A stretch of DNA of 64,000 nt from Reticulascus tulasneorum (taxonomy: Eukaryota > Ascomycota > Sordariomycetes > Glomerellales > Reticulascaceae). A program made the position numbers and the translations under genes. This document shows, piece after piece, positions 12,968 through 24,575 of this stretch. The stretch lies in the NCBI GenBank assembly GCA_001557505.1, contig LSAX01000008.1:2418001-2482000 (forward strand), read 5' to 3'. How positions within the stretch are numbered: position 1 is the first letter of the stretch; each line of letters begins with the position of its first letter. Under the pieces are notes generated by a model that worked only from the letters and a program-made list of their open reading frames with translations, was not told the origin of the DNA and ran no database searches.

Positions 12968-14978
12968 TGACGGCCCCAATATGATGGGATGCGGAAGCCT
13001 CCACAGTCTCCACTGCACCAGCTGGGCTCTCGGGGCTCGCTTGCCGCTGTCCAATCACCAAGTCCCCGACTCGCTTGTCGATGCAACCACTTGTCCCTTT
13101 CGGACGTCCAAACCCATTCCATAACACCACCACCACTACTCTTTTTTTTCATGTGCTTCTTCGCCTTGCAACTCTTGGAAGCACATTGCCTTGCATTTCA
13201 TTTCGCCCAGTAGACAGGCCGCTTGTCTCTGCAGAATCATTATCCACATTACAGAGAAGGGTAGGTGTGCACTCACTCGCTCACTCTCGTTCAGGGCTTG
13301 CCTGGACTTACGCGTGAACGAGAACCGCTGCTCCTCTTACCCAGGAGCGGTCACCCTCCTCCCCCACCAGTTGCCTCATCTCTCGCGTCTCTAATGCATC
13401 ATCGCTTGTCGTGATCCAATAGCTTCCAGCTCACCCGGGCCATTCTTGGTAGTGAGATTTGTAGCGTCCTTCTGTTCGTCTACTCTGCTCTCCATTAGGC
13501 TCTGATGGGTCGTTGACACTGCGCAATTACATACCTACCTACATACAGTACATGACAAGCCCCAAGATGTCCTGACTAGCCGATCAGCTAGACTAGTGGC
13601 CCTGTGACTGATGAATGTGGGAGAAGAAAAGGGAGGGCAGTATGTAATTACAGATTAATAACCGCCAAACAACGCCTCTTGCCCATACGAACTGTCCATT
13701 TGACGATCCATACTCCGTTCTCGTACCACCCTCGCCAGATATGTGCACACATGCTTTGGTGCGCCCATCGAGACACTCTTACGCTAAAGTTAAGTTAGCT
13801 GCCAACTAAATAATTATCCCCCCGTCACTTCACCCACTAACCCGGGCACGCCTCTTTTGACCATAATGCTTGTTGTTGGGGCTTTGTTGGATCCGAAACC
13901 GATGGTCAATGGACATCGAGCCTCTCGCCGCCACGCGTCTCTTTATTCTGTCCTCCACGCCCCCCCCTTTCGCTTCACTCTCGCTTCCCTTCCCTTCCCA
14001 TCCCGTTTAGCGCTGTGTCAGTGGTCGCCTCTGGGCCCTTCATTCTTTGCTGCCCACCGCTCGCTTGCCTCCCACTCTCCTCAAACGCCTCTCTCGTCAC
14101 TGGGGCCAGGCGATCTGCCATGTCTCGCGATTGGTTGTTCGGTTGACTTCATCGTTGACTGTGCTGTATTAGTGCCGGCTCGTCCAACAAAGCTATGACT
14201 TCTGATCTCTCGTTTCGCTCCCTTTTTTTCGCTTCTTTCTTCCACTAGCTATCATGTTTCGTCTCGTGTTGGTTTGCTCTTGTTCTCTTTAAAGGAAGCC
14301 CCCCCGGCCGGTCTCTCGAAATGAACCAACTGCCTTGTGCAGCTTAGCAGCCGTCCTGTTTGTCTTCGGCCTCATTCCTCCCGGCTTATCGCGGATTATC
14401 CTGGCTCCCAACTAGCCGTCTAACCATCATTCCCCGGCCGGTCCTTGCTCCGTTGGCCCTGCCTGACTGCTCAGAATCTTTTTTGCATAGCGGGACGTAC
14501 CTCGTGCGTCGTTAAAATCACCTCCCGGCTCAGGAACTGACCACTCACCCTCCACCTCCTGTTCGCCTTATACCCGGCTCGCCAGCAAGACTCAGTCATT
14601 GGTGGGCTTGCTCGTTGGTCTCCTTGGTGTTGCCATACCATGCCATCGAGGATCCGAGCCCAGTCATACTCCGCTACGCTGTGCCTGGCAGACGCCCTTC
14701 TTCCAAGCATTCATATAGACCTCCCGACATACATAGCACGCAACACTCGGTCACTTGCTCGGATTTCCCGGTAGCTCCTCTTGCCAGGGCTCGGTATATC
14801 TTGTTCCCCGAATCCCCTTATGGCGCTCTCTTCGTGTTACCATTTCTCTGCCCCGAGTACCCTTCGCACACCTCTCGCCTGTCAGGACGTTTCGCAAGTC
14901 TGCAACATCCCGCAACACACGCCAGGCCGCCCAATAAGGCGCTGTTTGTCCTACGCTGCACCACCGACCTTCACATTT

Positions 14979-16484
14979 ATGTGTGCTTCCTCGCCTAACA
15001 AGTCCATGCAGGCTGTTATAAGCCGCGCTATTCCCCATGTCACGGTTCAGGATGTGCAGGTCGTGCCTTCTCTACGGCTCCAGAGGTTGTATGGGGTCAA
15101 GGTCTCCGACGGCACAAGTCTCGTGCTTTCGCTCCCCCCTCCGCTGATGGTCAGATTGCTGCGCTCTGAGCGGACGTCCATCAGCTCGGAAGCGGCTGTG
15201 CTGAGGTGGCTTTCCGACGTGACGTCTAGCAAGAGGTCCTTGGAACAAGTAGCCCAGGGACAGCACCAGGATGCGGACCCGGAGCCGCAGGCCGAGGAGG
15301 CCAGGGAGCAGGCACGACAGGGCAAGACGGCCGTGCAGCCTACTCGCGACTTCGAGGTTGTGGACGAGCATCTCGCTGCGATTCTACCCACACTGCTTGC
15401 ACACGCATCCTCATCCAACGAGTTCGGAATCGAATACAACGTTACGAAACCAACCCCTGGGGTCCCGATTGCTGAACTCGAGCCAGGCCTTACCGCGGCG
15501 GAGCGAAGTATCGTTGATCTCCAGACTGGCAAACTCTACCGTCGTCTCTCTCAGCTGCTATCGCCCAATGGAAGGTTTGGCCCGGCGTTTGCAGTACTAC
15601 CCACCTTGCCACCCCCATCCAGTGGATCCACGCAATCGACGCGTGATGCAAACGCGAGGTTGAGAGAATCTAGAGGAGTTGAGACTTGGTCCACTGCCTT
15701 CCAGTCTCTTCTCGAAGGCGTCCTCCGTGATGGAGAAGACATGGCGGTGATGCTGAGTTATGCAACAGTTCGTCGACATTTTCGGCGATTCGAGCATCTC
15801 CTGAATGCTGTGACGAAACCTCGTCTCGTCGCCATCGATGCTGGGGATGATGCCAACGTCCTGGTCCACAGACAGGAACAGCGTGCCAGCACACAACTCA
15901 AGCGCCCACTACAAGGCCCCAGTCAAAAGAAACCCGACGCTCAGGGAGGCCACGATGACGAGGACGAGAGCAGCGAGACCGACTCGGAGGCAGACGAGAG
16001 CGAATCTGAGGCAGACGAGGGCGAATCTGAGGCAGACGAGGGCGAGGCAGTGATATTCCACGAAGACAGTGAAATCACGGTGACGGGCTTGAAGGACTGG
16101 AGCAACTTCATCTTTGGCGACCCCTTGTTTGCGACGGCGTTTGGCAAGGACCCAACGGCAGAGTTCCTGAAAGGCTTCAGCGGTCCTGTCGACAGCGAGA
16201 GTGAAGCCCCGACAATCTTCTCGTCGAGTCTGGTCGAGGACAGAGAGAACGCCCACATACGGCTCCTGCTGTACCAATGTTACCACACCGTGATGCTCGT
16301 GATACGGGAGTTTTTTAGGCCGCAAAAGGACAGCAGCAGGCGCGAGCTCGCGGCGAGGAAGAAACTGAACGACATACTGGCGAAGCTAGACGCATTGGAT
16401 GACGAGGGCCACTATCGCCGGAGACGACCAAGTGGTGAGATGTCGCCGGCGAAGAGACCAAAATCGGACGGGGAGGGAGATTAG
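14979..16484 (+). CDS. aminoglycoside-phosphotransferase-like protein, probable pseudokinase
   Basis: Single exon, 501 aa from the ATG at 14979; a second in-frame ATG at 15006 is equally possible, and the open frame extends upstream to 14781 with less protein-like sequence. The N-terminus (VTVQDVQVV...YGVKVSDGTSLVLSLPPP) looks like the small lobe of fungal APH/choline-kinase-like proteins. The position of the catalytic HGD loop reads IDAGDDANVLV (around residue 287), so the catalytic aspartate is not in its usual place, while the metal-binding block is kept as GLKDWSNFIFGDPLF (Asp373). Between these blocks sits an acidic Ser/Glu/Asp insert with a 7-residue tandem repeat. The C-terminus ends in a basic KRPKSD stretch that could be a nuclear signal. 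No substrate is known. It converges on the ECD gene, 208 bp away. Confidence 0.75.
   Translation: MCASSPNKSMQAVISRAIPHVTVQDVQVVPSLRLQRLYGVKVSDGTSLVLSLPPPLMVRLLRSERTSISSEAAVLRWLSDVTSSKRSLEQVAQGQHQDADPEPQAEEAREQARQGKTAVQPTRDFEVVDEHLAAILPTLLAHASSSNEFGIEYNVTKPTPGVPIAELEPGLTAAERSIVDLQTGKLYRRLSQLLSPNGRFGPAFAVLPTLPPPSSGSTQSTRDANARLRESRGVETWSTAFQSLLEGVLRDGEDMAVMLSYATVRRHFRRFEHLLNAVTKPRLVAIDAGDDANVLVHRQEQRASTQLKRPLQGPSQKKPDAQGGHDDEDESSETDSEADESESEADEGESEADEGEAVIFHEDSEITVTGLKDWSNFIFGDPLFATAFGKDPTAEFLKGFSGPVDSESEAPTIFSSSLVEDRENAHIRLLLYQCYHTVMLVIREFFRPQKDSSRRELAARKKLNDILAKLDALDDEGHYRRRRPSGEMSPAKRPKSDGEGD
15981..16043 (+). repeat. in-frame 21-bp tandem repeat (three copies)
   Basis: Three copies of a 21-base unit encoding DSEADES, ESEADEG and ESEADEG. 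The last two copies are identical at DNA level, which indicates recent duplication. Copy-number change would keep the reading frame. Confidence 0.85.
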
Positions 16485-16692
16485 ACAAGAAGAAAAAGAA
16501 AAAAGAGGGGGGGTTTTGGGACGGGCAACGAGCGTTTTCATGAGATACCTCTTTGGCTTTTGGTTGTGCATAGATGGTTACATACTTTGTCTGAGCATGG
16601 CGCTGTGGGATGGACACACATCATAGAAAGCGGGAGGAGTTTGGGGTTATGGGGCGATTATCGTGCACTGATATAATGTTCATGAATCATGA

Positions 16693-18604
16693 TCATGTTT
16701 TGCCTTGCTTCTTCTCGTGGCTGCTTTCCCCGTCATCTTCATCCCGTGGTAGTTGAAATCCCATCATGCCTAGGATATTACCCGCCGGGCCAGCCATGCC
16801 TGCCTGGCTCTTGAAGCTCTCAAGCAGATTCTTTGCCAGGTTATAATCAATATCGACCTCTTCGTCCTCGCTCTCTTCCTGGCTGTCGGCGCCCTCTCCA
16901 GTGGCAGGTTTGTTTTTCGCGTCCTGTCTCGAGCCGGCTTTTTCTTTGCCCTTGAGTGTTGGCCGTTTCTCTGGGTTGGGATCAAGTTTCAGAACATCGT
17001 GTTCGTTCAGCTCGGCCTCCATCTGGGAGGTCAGCTTCCTGATTTCCTCATCTTCCTCGTCGCGTTCCCGTTCTTGAGGATTCCGCACAGACGTAGCCGC
17101 CTTTCCTGCGGGTTTGACGGGTAGGTCGGCCTCGACTGAGGGTGCGGGCAGTCCCATCATCTCTCTCATCATGCGACTAAATTCCTGCTCATCGAAGCTC
17201 ACTTCCTTATCCTCATCGTCGCTCTCCCCTTCCGAGTCACTCCCATCGTCAAAGTCCATATCATCCAACTCGGCACCATCAAGGCCGGCATTGTCGTCAT
17301 TTAAGAAGGCCTCGAATCTCGATACGATCTTCCGCAAGTCTGCTTGGGTTGTGGCATCCCCAAATCGCGACTTGGTCTGTTCCTTGGACCGTTTCCCGTC
17401 CAGCTCTTGCTCAAAGTCATCGTAGTTGATGTCCATCCAGGCATCGTCGTCGTCCCTCGTCGCATCTTTCCAGGTATTGATTTCCTCGTCTGTTGGTAGG
17501 GCCTCTCCGTCCTCCTGCAGGTCTTCGAGGATGATCCCGACCTCTCGTGCGACTCGACTGTCCGTTTTGTCTAATTTGTTCACCATCATTTCGAATCCAC
17601 AGCTGAGTTTCATCCCCATCTCAAGACGGGCCAAAGCTGTGCCGTCCGCGCTTCGGATTCTGTCATCCCATCTTGGAGGAGGGTCGAACCTCTGCGACCG
17701 AAGCTGGGCAAATAAAACCCTCGTGTACTTGACACTAACCGTTACCAAGTCATCTGGGGGGAATTGTAGACTCGCAGACGGGGATATCAACGGCTTTAAT
17801 GCTGCCGGATCCCGCAGGTAAAACATCTCCACGGCTGGTGCGATTGCTTTCGGCCGTTCGTGGAGGACATAGGCCAGCTTTCGGGGGATGGTAGTCAGAG
17901 AATAGTGCAGTGATCGACTTATCTGTTCTGGGTACTTCTCGAGCCTGTAGAATGCCTCTGCTTCGATCAAATCTGACGAGATGAGAGAGTCAGGGCTGGC
18001 TTTGAGAACTTGGTGTGCATCCGCAAGAGATAAGGACTTTGGTTTGGTTTCCGAGCCTTTACCAAGAGGAATGATGCGAAGTTTGGCATCGTGTATCCAC
18101 ACTCTGTTGTTGTCCATCTCGGGATTCAGCCATTTGGGAAGTACATTTGCAGCTTCAACTAAGAGGAACTCCCCGTCACTGTCGTAGATGCGAGCCCAGA
18201 GATTTGGCTGCGATCTGCTAAGCTCTCGGATGATATAAACGACTAGCCACTCGTCTTCAACAGAATCACCATAATCTGTTAATCCTCGAAGGTAAATCAA
18301 CCCTGAAGAGTGGATGTTAGCTTCAACTTTCAATCTCCTGACAATCACAGCCAGGTGAGTCGATGAGATGCTCACCTTTTTCGTTCTTTACCTCGAGATT
18401 GAAGTCGTCTTTCTGCCAAATATATTCCTTGGTAAGCTCATTTGTCAACTGGACCGCTTGTTTTCTCAGCTCTTCAAGCCTCGACAGCTGTTTCCGTGCG
18501 TCGACTTGACCCTCAAAGAGGAAAAGCAGATACTCGACGCAGTTCTCGGGCAGGCGGCTGTCAAACCCATCCAACCCGGACTGGGTGGGTTTGGGTTCGT
18601 CCAT
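16693..18604 (-). CDS. ECD: ecdysoneless/SGT1-family protein
   Basis: Homologue of human ECD and fission yeast Sgt1, a nuclear-cytoplasmic protein linked to pre-mRNA splicing (Prp8/U5 assembly), R2TP and cell-cycle control. Two exons on the minus strand: 18604-18376 and 18302-16693, giving 612 aa. The N-terminus carries the family blocks LPENCVEYLLFLF, KEYIWQKDDFNL, then GLIYLRGLTDYGDSVEDEWLVVYIIREL, WARIYDSDGEFLLVEAA and LPKWLNPEMDNNRVWI, closely parallel to the animal proteins. The middle and C-terminus hold long acidic Asp/Glu segments typical of the family. The start MDEPKPTQ was preferred; an upstream in-frame ATG at 18628 would add eight residues. The promoter is shared with divergent SMC6. 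Confidence 0.9.
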
Positions 18605-19785
18605 GAGAAGAACACGGCGCAAATTCAAACAAAACTGGTTGCCTAGGACTCTCTCATCTCAAGCTTCACTCGTTTTTCTTAGAAAGGAAGACCTATTAGG
18701 CGCCCGAGGTAACTATCCGGACACAAAAGATTCATTCCCTCCGGTCCATGTCGACACTAACCTATGAGACGCAGTGGCTGTGCGCCTGTGGCTGTACCGG
18801 AGTTTTACAACAGCACGTGACTTCATCTAGCTTTGTAAACCGACAACGGCGTGGAAATCCAATTCGAACTGTGAAGGCGAATTAGGAACCTAGGCGGAGT
18901 CATAGGCCTGCTGGATTTACAGGCCCTTGTAGGAAGAGGGTGCGAAGCTACAGTGCAGAGTATAATCTATGCATGAATATTGACAGAGGATGAAATCATG
19001 TAAAGAGAGGGGTGATCAAGAAGATATAAGGCAAGCTTAAGTAAGCCAAAGGTAGCTTGGTGTAATGGTATTCAAGCTCTCCAAGGCACATACAACATAC
19101 TTCCAGTACCTAGATCATAAGGCTGGTAGAGGGAAGTACGCCCAATGTCCTATATTCTAAGTAGAGGTGATCAAGTTGGAGGTTTGGGCAGAAAATCCGG
19201 GACTCATTTGGGAAAGAAAAAGCGTTGCATTGGCTTCGCAGAATCCTCAAGGTTCTTGCCCATCTCTGCTCTATTGTATTCTGTAAAAATCAAAGGATAA
19301 GAAGTATATGCCTGAAGTAAGACACCAAATCGTTTACACCGAATTTGTTTTCAGTACCATTTACCATTATTGTATACGGGGTTTATTGTAAATAGTAGTA
19401 GTCCGTAGGTAGTTTGTAGTTAGAAATAACCCGTTCCTTACAGATAGGTGATTAGGTCTAATAAAATCGCCTATTAAGGCATAGTGTGCAAGTATCCTGA
19501 CCGAACCCGTGACGTACAGGCAACAATGCCACTGGAATAATGGATGTGTGGTGGGGGGGGCCTCTAAAGTACTTGGCGACACCTCGCCAATTCGCGTCCG
19601 TCGCGCATCCTAGATGCTTCTTTCCCGTCTCGCGTCTTATAACCCACCAACCAAATACTTGAGAGCGCAGTCTCAACGCCAGCTCCTTCTCCTATCTGCC
19701 ATCTGGCGCAGCTCTCTGTGACGGCATTATATCGAGCTTGCAGGGAAAGCGGGAACAATACTTTTTTTGTTTTGTTTTTGTCACT
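18605..19785. other. divergent ECD-SMC6 intergenic region, A+T-rich
   Basis: It holds both promoters and no supported gene. From about 18.85 to 19.5 kb it is visibly richer in A and T than its surroundings. A fragment near 19052-19085 resembles a tRNA D-arm, but no T-arm follows. Confidence 0.35.
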
Positions 19786-22700
19786 ATGGCACCACTAAAG
19801 CGATCCCGTCAAGCTCGAGAAGATGAGGATACAGAGCAGGAAGTTTTGGAAGTACGCGAAGCTAGTTCCAGCCTAAGATACAGTGATTCGGTTCGTATCC
19901 CACCAACTTGCAAACCCGTGGCTGCGCGCGCATATGTGTTAACTCCCCTCTAGCGAAAGCGAGCGCGAGGTTCGAATGGAGCGCCGACCAAGACTCCGGT
20001 GGTCCAGCGAGAAGAAACACCTCGCACCGATAGCGACGAAGAAGACGAAGATGTTGAAGAAGATGGACGGGGATCTGAGGGCCCACACTCGCCTCAACGT
20101 ACGCAGTATGAAATAGACAGAGATGCAGGGTACTTGCATCTGCAGAACGAGGAACTCGATGACGAACGGGCCACACAAAAGATAAGGAACCGTCCGGTCC
20201 TTCTTGGAGACAATCATGTGGCCGAGAACGGGATCATCGAAAGCATCACCTGTATCAACTTCATGTGCCACGAACGTCTGCACTGCGATCTCGGCCCCTT
20301 GATCAACTTTATCGTTGGCGAGAACGGAAGCGGGAAGAGCGCGGTTCTCACGGCAATCACCCTCTGCCTTGGCGGCAAGGCTAGCTCGACCAACCGTGGC
20401 GGGAATTTGAAAAGCTTCATCAAGGAGGGCCGCGACAACTCGGTTCTTGTTGTCAAGATAAAGAATCAGGGCATCGACGCATATCAGCCAGAAACATATG
20501 GCGAATCCATCACCATTGAGCGCCACTTTTCCAGATCTGGTGGCAGTGGTTTCAGGATCAAAAGTGCCCTGGGCAGAATCATGTCCACCAAGAAGGCGGA
20601 TGTCGATGAAATAACGGAGTACTGGTCTTTGCAAGTGGACAATCCTTTGAATGTCCTATCTCAGGACAACGCCCGGGAGTTTCTGAACTCATCCAAGCCA
20701 TCCATCAAGTACAAGTACTTCGTGAAAGGTGTGCAGCTTGAGCAGTTGGACATTGATTACAAGCTGCTCAGTCAGACGGCCGAAAACCATGAGATTCAGC
20801 TGAGAGCCCTAGTGGAACGGACCGAGCAAGCGCGAAAGAAGTACGAGGAAGCAAAGCGACTCCAAGAGAGTATCAATCAGAACCAAGAACTCAAGAACAA
20901 GCTCATTCGCTTCCGGCATCAACTCGCCTGGTCCCAAGTTGCAGAACAAGAGACAATCCTACAACGACGAGAGGCAGATATCTTGGAGTTGGAGCAGGAG
21001 ATTAAAGAAGTTGAGGCAGAAGTTGAGATCAGACATCGAGCGCTAGAGCTGCTAGACGAGGAGCTCGAACGTGCTAAACAAGTGGCTCAGGACACTTTGC
21101 AGGACGGTCAGTCCTTGGAGAAAAATGTCAACGACACGGACGCTGCATATCAAGCCGCCAAAAAGGCAGCGGTTGATCTTCACCGAGAGGAGAAGGACGT
21201 CTTTGTGCGCCTGAAAGCGGCGAGAAACGAAGTCAAGCTCTACGACGAAAAAATCGCCGCCGAAAGGGAGCTGCTGGGAGAGAGCTCGGGTCCTGCGAGA
21301 AAGAAGCTTGAAGATCAACTTGTTGAGACTCGACGGAAGGAAGCGGAACTGGATCAGCAACAGGTTCAACTCGCAAAGAATGGGCCGGAGCTCGCCAGCA
21401 AGACAAAAGCTGCGGCGAAGGACCTCAGCGATATTATCAGGGACGAAGAGGCGAAGAGGGTCGAACTCACAACAGCAGAGTCGCGACTGCGAGAACTGCA
21501 GAACAGGACGGGCTCCAAATTTGACGGTTTTGAGCAGAACATGTCTGCTCTTCTCAGACGCATCGACCAGGATACAAGCTTTGAAGAAAAGCCAGTGGGG
21601 CCGATCGGCGCTTATATTCAGTTGTTGAAGCCTGCATGGTCTTCGATCATCGAGTCTTTCTTCGGAAATACGCTGAACGGATTTCTTGTGGCAAACAAGA
21701 GGGACCAGAAACGCCTTTCGATCCTGATGCAACAAGCCGATGTCAGGTTCTCTCCAATTATCATTGGCAAGCGCCTATCCCCTAATGTGGTGCTTCGAGA
21801 GCCGGACCCTCATTTCAACACCATTCTACGTGTGCTCAAGTTCGACAACGACTGGGTTCGCGATCAGATGATCATCAACCAGACAATCGAGAAAGTCATC
21901 TTGATCGAAGAGAGAACGAAAGCTGAAGCCACGATAGGCGACGGCGATGTGCCACGCAATGTAGCGATGTGCCTCTGTTTCCATGACAGGAAGCGTGGCG
22001 AAGGTTTGCGGCTTAGCAGAAAAGAGGATGGTAGTATGTCAGCAAGCCCAGTCAAGGAGTTCAGACATTCGCCGAGAATGAAGTCTGACACAGACTCTCG
22101 GATTGCTTTGCAGAACGAAGCGCTGTCTCAGCTCCAAGGAGAACTTCGCGGGATTGGAGCAGAGAAGCGCTTACTGCAGCAGGCTCTGAGAAAGTGCGAA
22201 ATGGATCAGAAGACCGAAAGGGACAGATCCAAACAGATTGACCAACAATTGTTGAAAGTGCAGGCTGCCTCGGAAAACATCGAATCAGAGCTCGATCAGT
22301 ACGAGGGAGCAACTGGTCGGTTGACTCTTCTTGAATCACAACTCACTCAAGCCAAGGACAATGAAAAGCACTGGGGTGATCAATATGGCACCATGAACCT
22401 TGAGAAGCCAAAGTTGAACAAACGAAGCGAGGAGTCGAAGCGAATCTTGGATGAAGCAAAGCTGCAGCTAAAGGACTTCGATGCTAAAGTCAACAAGGCG
22501 CTAGGGGTGGTCAAACGGACCGAGGATCTACGTCGCGTTGCGCTGGTGGAAAAAAATCAAGCGCACGAGACTAGGGACATGACCATTCTGAAGCAGGAAC
22601 GGGCTGAGCAGAAGCGAGACGAGCAGGCCCACAAAGTCGTCGAATTTACGGAGTCCGCCATGGGAGTCTCTTCGCGTCGCGTTTACATTGAAGAAGGTGA

Positions 22701-23469
22701 AACTCATCAGAGTATTGAGCAAAAGTACGATACGCACATGAAGATGCTCAAGAAACGACAACAGCAGGCAGGTTTTTCGGAGGAAGAAATTAATGATAGG
22801 GCGGCAAATGCCACCATGGCGTATAACAACGCCAAAGCAATGCTGAGCACCCAGCAAGAGGAACAGATGGTCACGAAGGTAAACCTGGAGTATCGCAAAG
22901 ACATGTGGCGACAATTCCAGCGACACATCTCGGCACGAACCAGGGTAAATTTCCAGTATCTCCTGAGTGAGCGTGGATTCAGGGGTAGACTGGAATTGGA
23001 TCACCCGAACAAAAAGCTCTCTTGCCGTGTTGAGCCGGACGAGACTCGCAAGAGCTCGGCAGGGAGATCCACGAAGACCCTGTCGGGAGGTGAGAAGTCG
23101 TTTTCGTCAATATGCATGCTCCTCGCCATCTGGGAGGCAATGGGCTCTCCGCTGCGGTGCTTGGACGAGTTTGACGTGTTCATGGATAACGTCAATCGTG
23201 CCATGAGCACGAATATGCTGGTAAGCTCCTCTCTTCAGCCCTGACGTAACTCAAGTCACTAACATAGATCAGATCACTGCAGCACGCCGTTCAGTATCCC
23301 GGCAGTATATTCTCATCACACCAAATGCCATTGAGGGACGAGCCAATCTTGACAGAGACGTCAAGATCATCCGGTGAGTTTTCTCTTCTGTTCGGAACTT
23401 AGCAACGAAATAGACTGACTGATTTTGTGTGTTAGCTTAACTGATCCCCGCCAGCGAACTTTGGTCTAA
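19786..23469 (+). CDS. SMC6: SMC6, subunit of the SMC5/6 complex
   Basis: ATPase of the SMC5/6 complex, which acts on chromatin in homologous recombination, replication-fork stability and sumoylation-linked repair. Four exons: 19786-19890, 19954-23220, 23273-23373, 23436-23469, giving 1168 aa. Walker A GENGSGKS is at 157-164 after the SMC6-typical GIIESITCINFMCHERL. Two long coiled coils flank a hinge (about residues 560-720, FDGFEQNMSALL...). The signature LSGGEKSFSS starts at 1078 and Walker B follows as LRCLDEFDVFMD. The last two small exons add MLITAARRSVSRQYILITPNAIEG and the family ending IIRLTDPRQRTLV. The acidic, basic-flanked N-terminus is variable in the family. Intron 1 has an unusual GTTCGT donor. 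Confidence 0.96.
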
Positions 23470-23744
23470 CGAGGGAGTAATCTATTTAATGTTGGCCGGC
23501 CAAAAGCTACTGGGGGTTTCTATCAGTTCGAGAAAAGGTGTAAGGTGTTATTGGTCTCAATCTCGAGGTTTCGTCCTTGAGTTTGCTGGGATTGTTGTCT
23601 CTATATACATGGCTCCATAGCCGTTTGTGATCACACTATTGTACACAAGCCAACATTTGTTATACATGGGACAGTGGAGGAGTACCGATATGATTAGAGC
23701 AGAGCGTAGGAGTTTTGAGGCGCCGCGCCGATCCTGCGTTGAAT

Positions 23745-24575
23745 TTATATTCGGACGCCTTTACTTCGCAAGACGTTGACACCCGCGCTGGCTGTGAATC
23801 CGACCCATTGTCCGACCGAACCTAGGATGCCCCCGACTTCCTTCACTTCCCCTAGCCTCTTTTGTAGGAATTCCCGGGTCTCCCGGAAGCCGGAAGACGT
23901 GTCATTCGTCATGAAAAGCTCGCTGGAAGCGTATATCACGGACAGGGAAGCTCGTTTCGTATACCACGATGGGTCGACGGATGTGTCGCCTACCAGGAAC
24001 CAGATCTCGTCCGACAGCATAGCCAGTTCCTTCATGGATGCGGGGACGTAGCTGGGCTGCGCCATAATTGCCAGGGCCTGTATGAGCAAACACAGTCAGA
24101 ATTCACGACTCCAGTGTCGTCATCGCATGTCTCCTACCTCTTGCCATCTGCTGATCACCTCCTTGTTCCCCATCAACCTCTCCCACGTCAACCGCTCGAC
24201 CTTGTCAGATATGCTCGGCCGAGTCCCCGGTATCTCTCCTTCCGCAAATAGCTTCTTGCTTTTCCCAGCCAGTTCCTCTCGTTTCGAGACCAAGTGGAAC
24301 CGAATCAAGCTGAACGGGCCATCCGGCAGGACGCTGGCGCTGATGTCCAGATACCCGGCGTCCTTGGCGCCTAGCGCGAGAGCACGCTGGGAGAAGCCGT
24401 GCTCCGGCACATGCTTATAGGCAGCAGACAGGAGGGCGGCCTCAGATGCATTGAAAGGGCCGGCGGGAGAAGGGTGGTCGTAGGAGTGGTAGGGTCGTCG
24501 GGTCCGGACGGCGCCGGCCAAGCGGATGGGGGTCTGGCTGGCCAATCTGGTCGCGGCCCGACAGGGAGGAGGCAT
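23745..24575 (-). CDS. COQ9: COQ9 ubiquinone biosynthesis protein, mitochondrial
   Basis: Lipid-binding matrix protein that presents coenzyme Q intermediates to the Coq7 hydroxylase within the CoQ synthome. Two exons on the minus strand: 24575-24138 and 24077-23745, giving 256 aa, normal length. The N-terminus is rich in Arg, Ala and Ser without acidic residues (about 1-30), a mitochondrial presequence. The TetR-like helical domain starts at ALLSAAYKHVPEHGFSQRALALGAKDAGYLD, and the conserved C-terminal block is WFLVGDTSVDPSWYTKRASLSVIYASSELFMTNDTS, cut here by description only. It converges on SMC6 with 275 bp between stop codons. Confidence 0.94.

Larger units (their letters stand above)
10342..14978. 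other. 4.6-kb gene-free tract with CT-rich leader
   Basis: No exon with family similarity or coherent splicing was found. The left part has TATG-type microsatellite sequence and G runs. From about 13.1 kb to the start of the next gene the + strand is strongly pyrimidine-rich (repeated CTC, CCTT, TCTCTC), as in long transcribed leaders of regulatory genes in filamentous ascomycetes. Several short upstream ATGs occur. The likely role is a long promoter plus 5' UTR for the pseudokinase-like gene. Confidence 0.4.

Noticed and set aside
12515..13054. 179-codon minus-strand ORF
   Set aside because: Mostly low-complexity Pro and Tyr runs from microsatellite and C-rich DNA.
19052..19085. tRNA-like D-arm sequence (GGTGTAATGGTA context)
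   Set aside because: No T-arm, no matching acceptor stem and no plausible anticodon arm follow, so it is not a tRNA gene.
21052..21735. 227-codon antisense ORF in SMC6
   Set aside because: Lies wholly inside a conserved SMC6 exon and has no motif.
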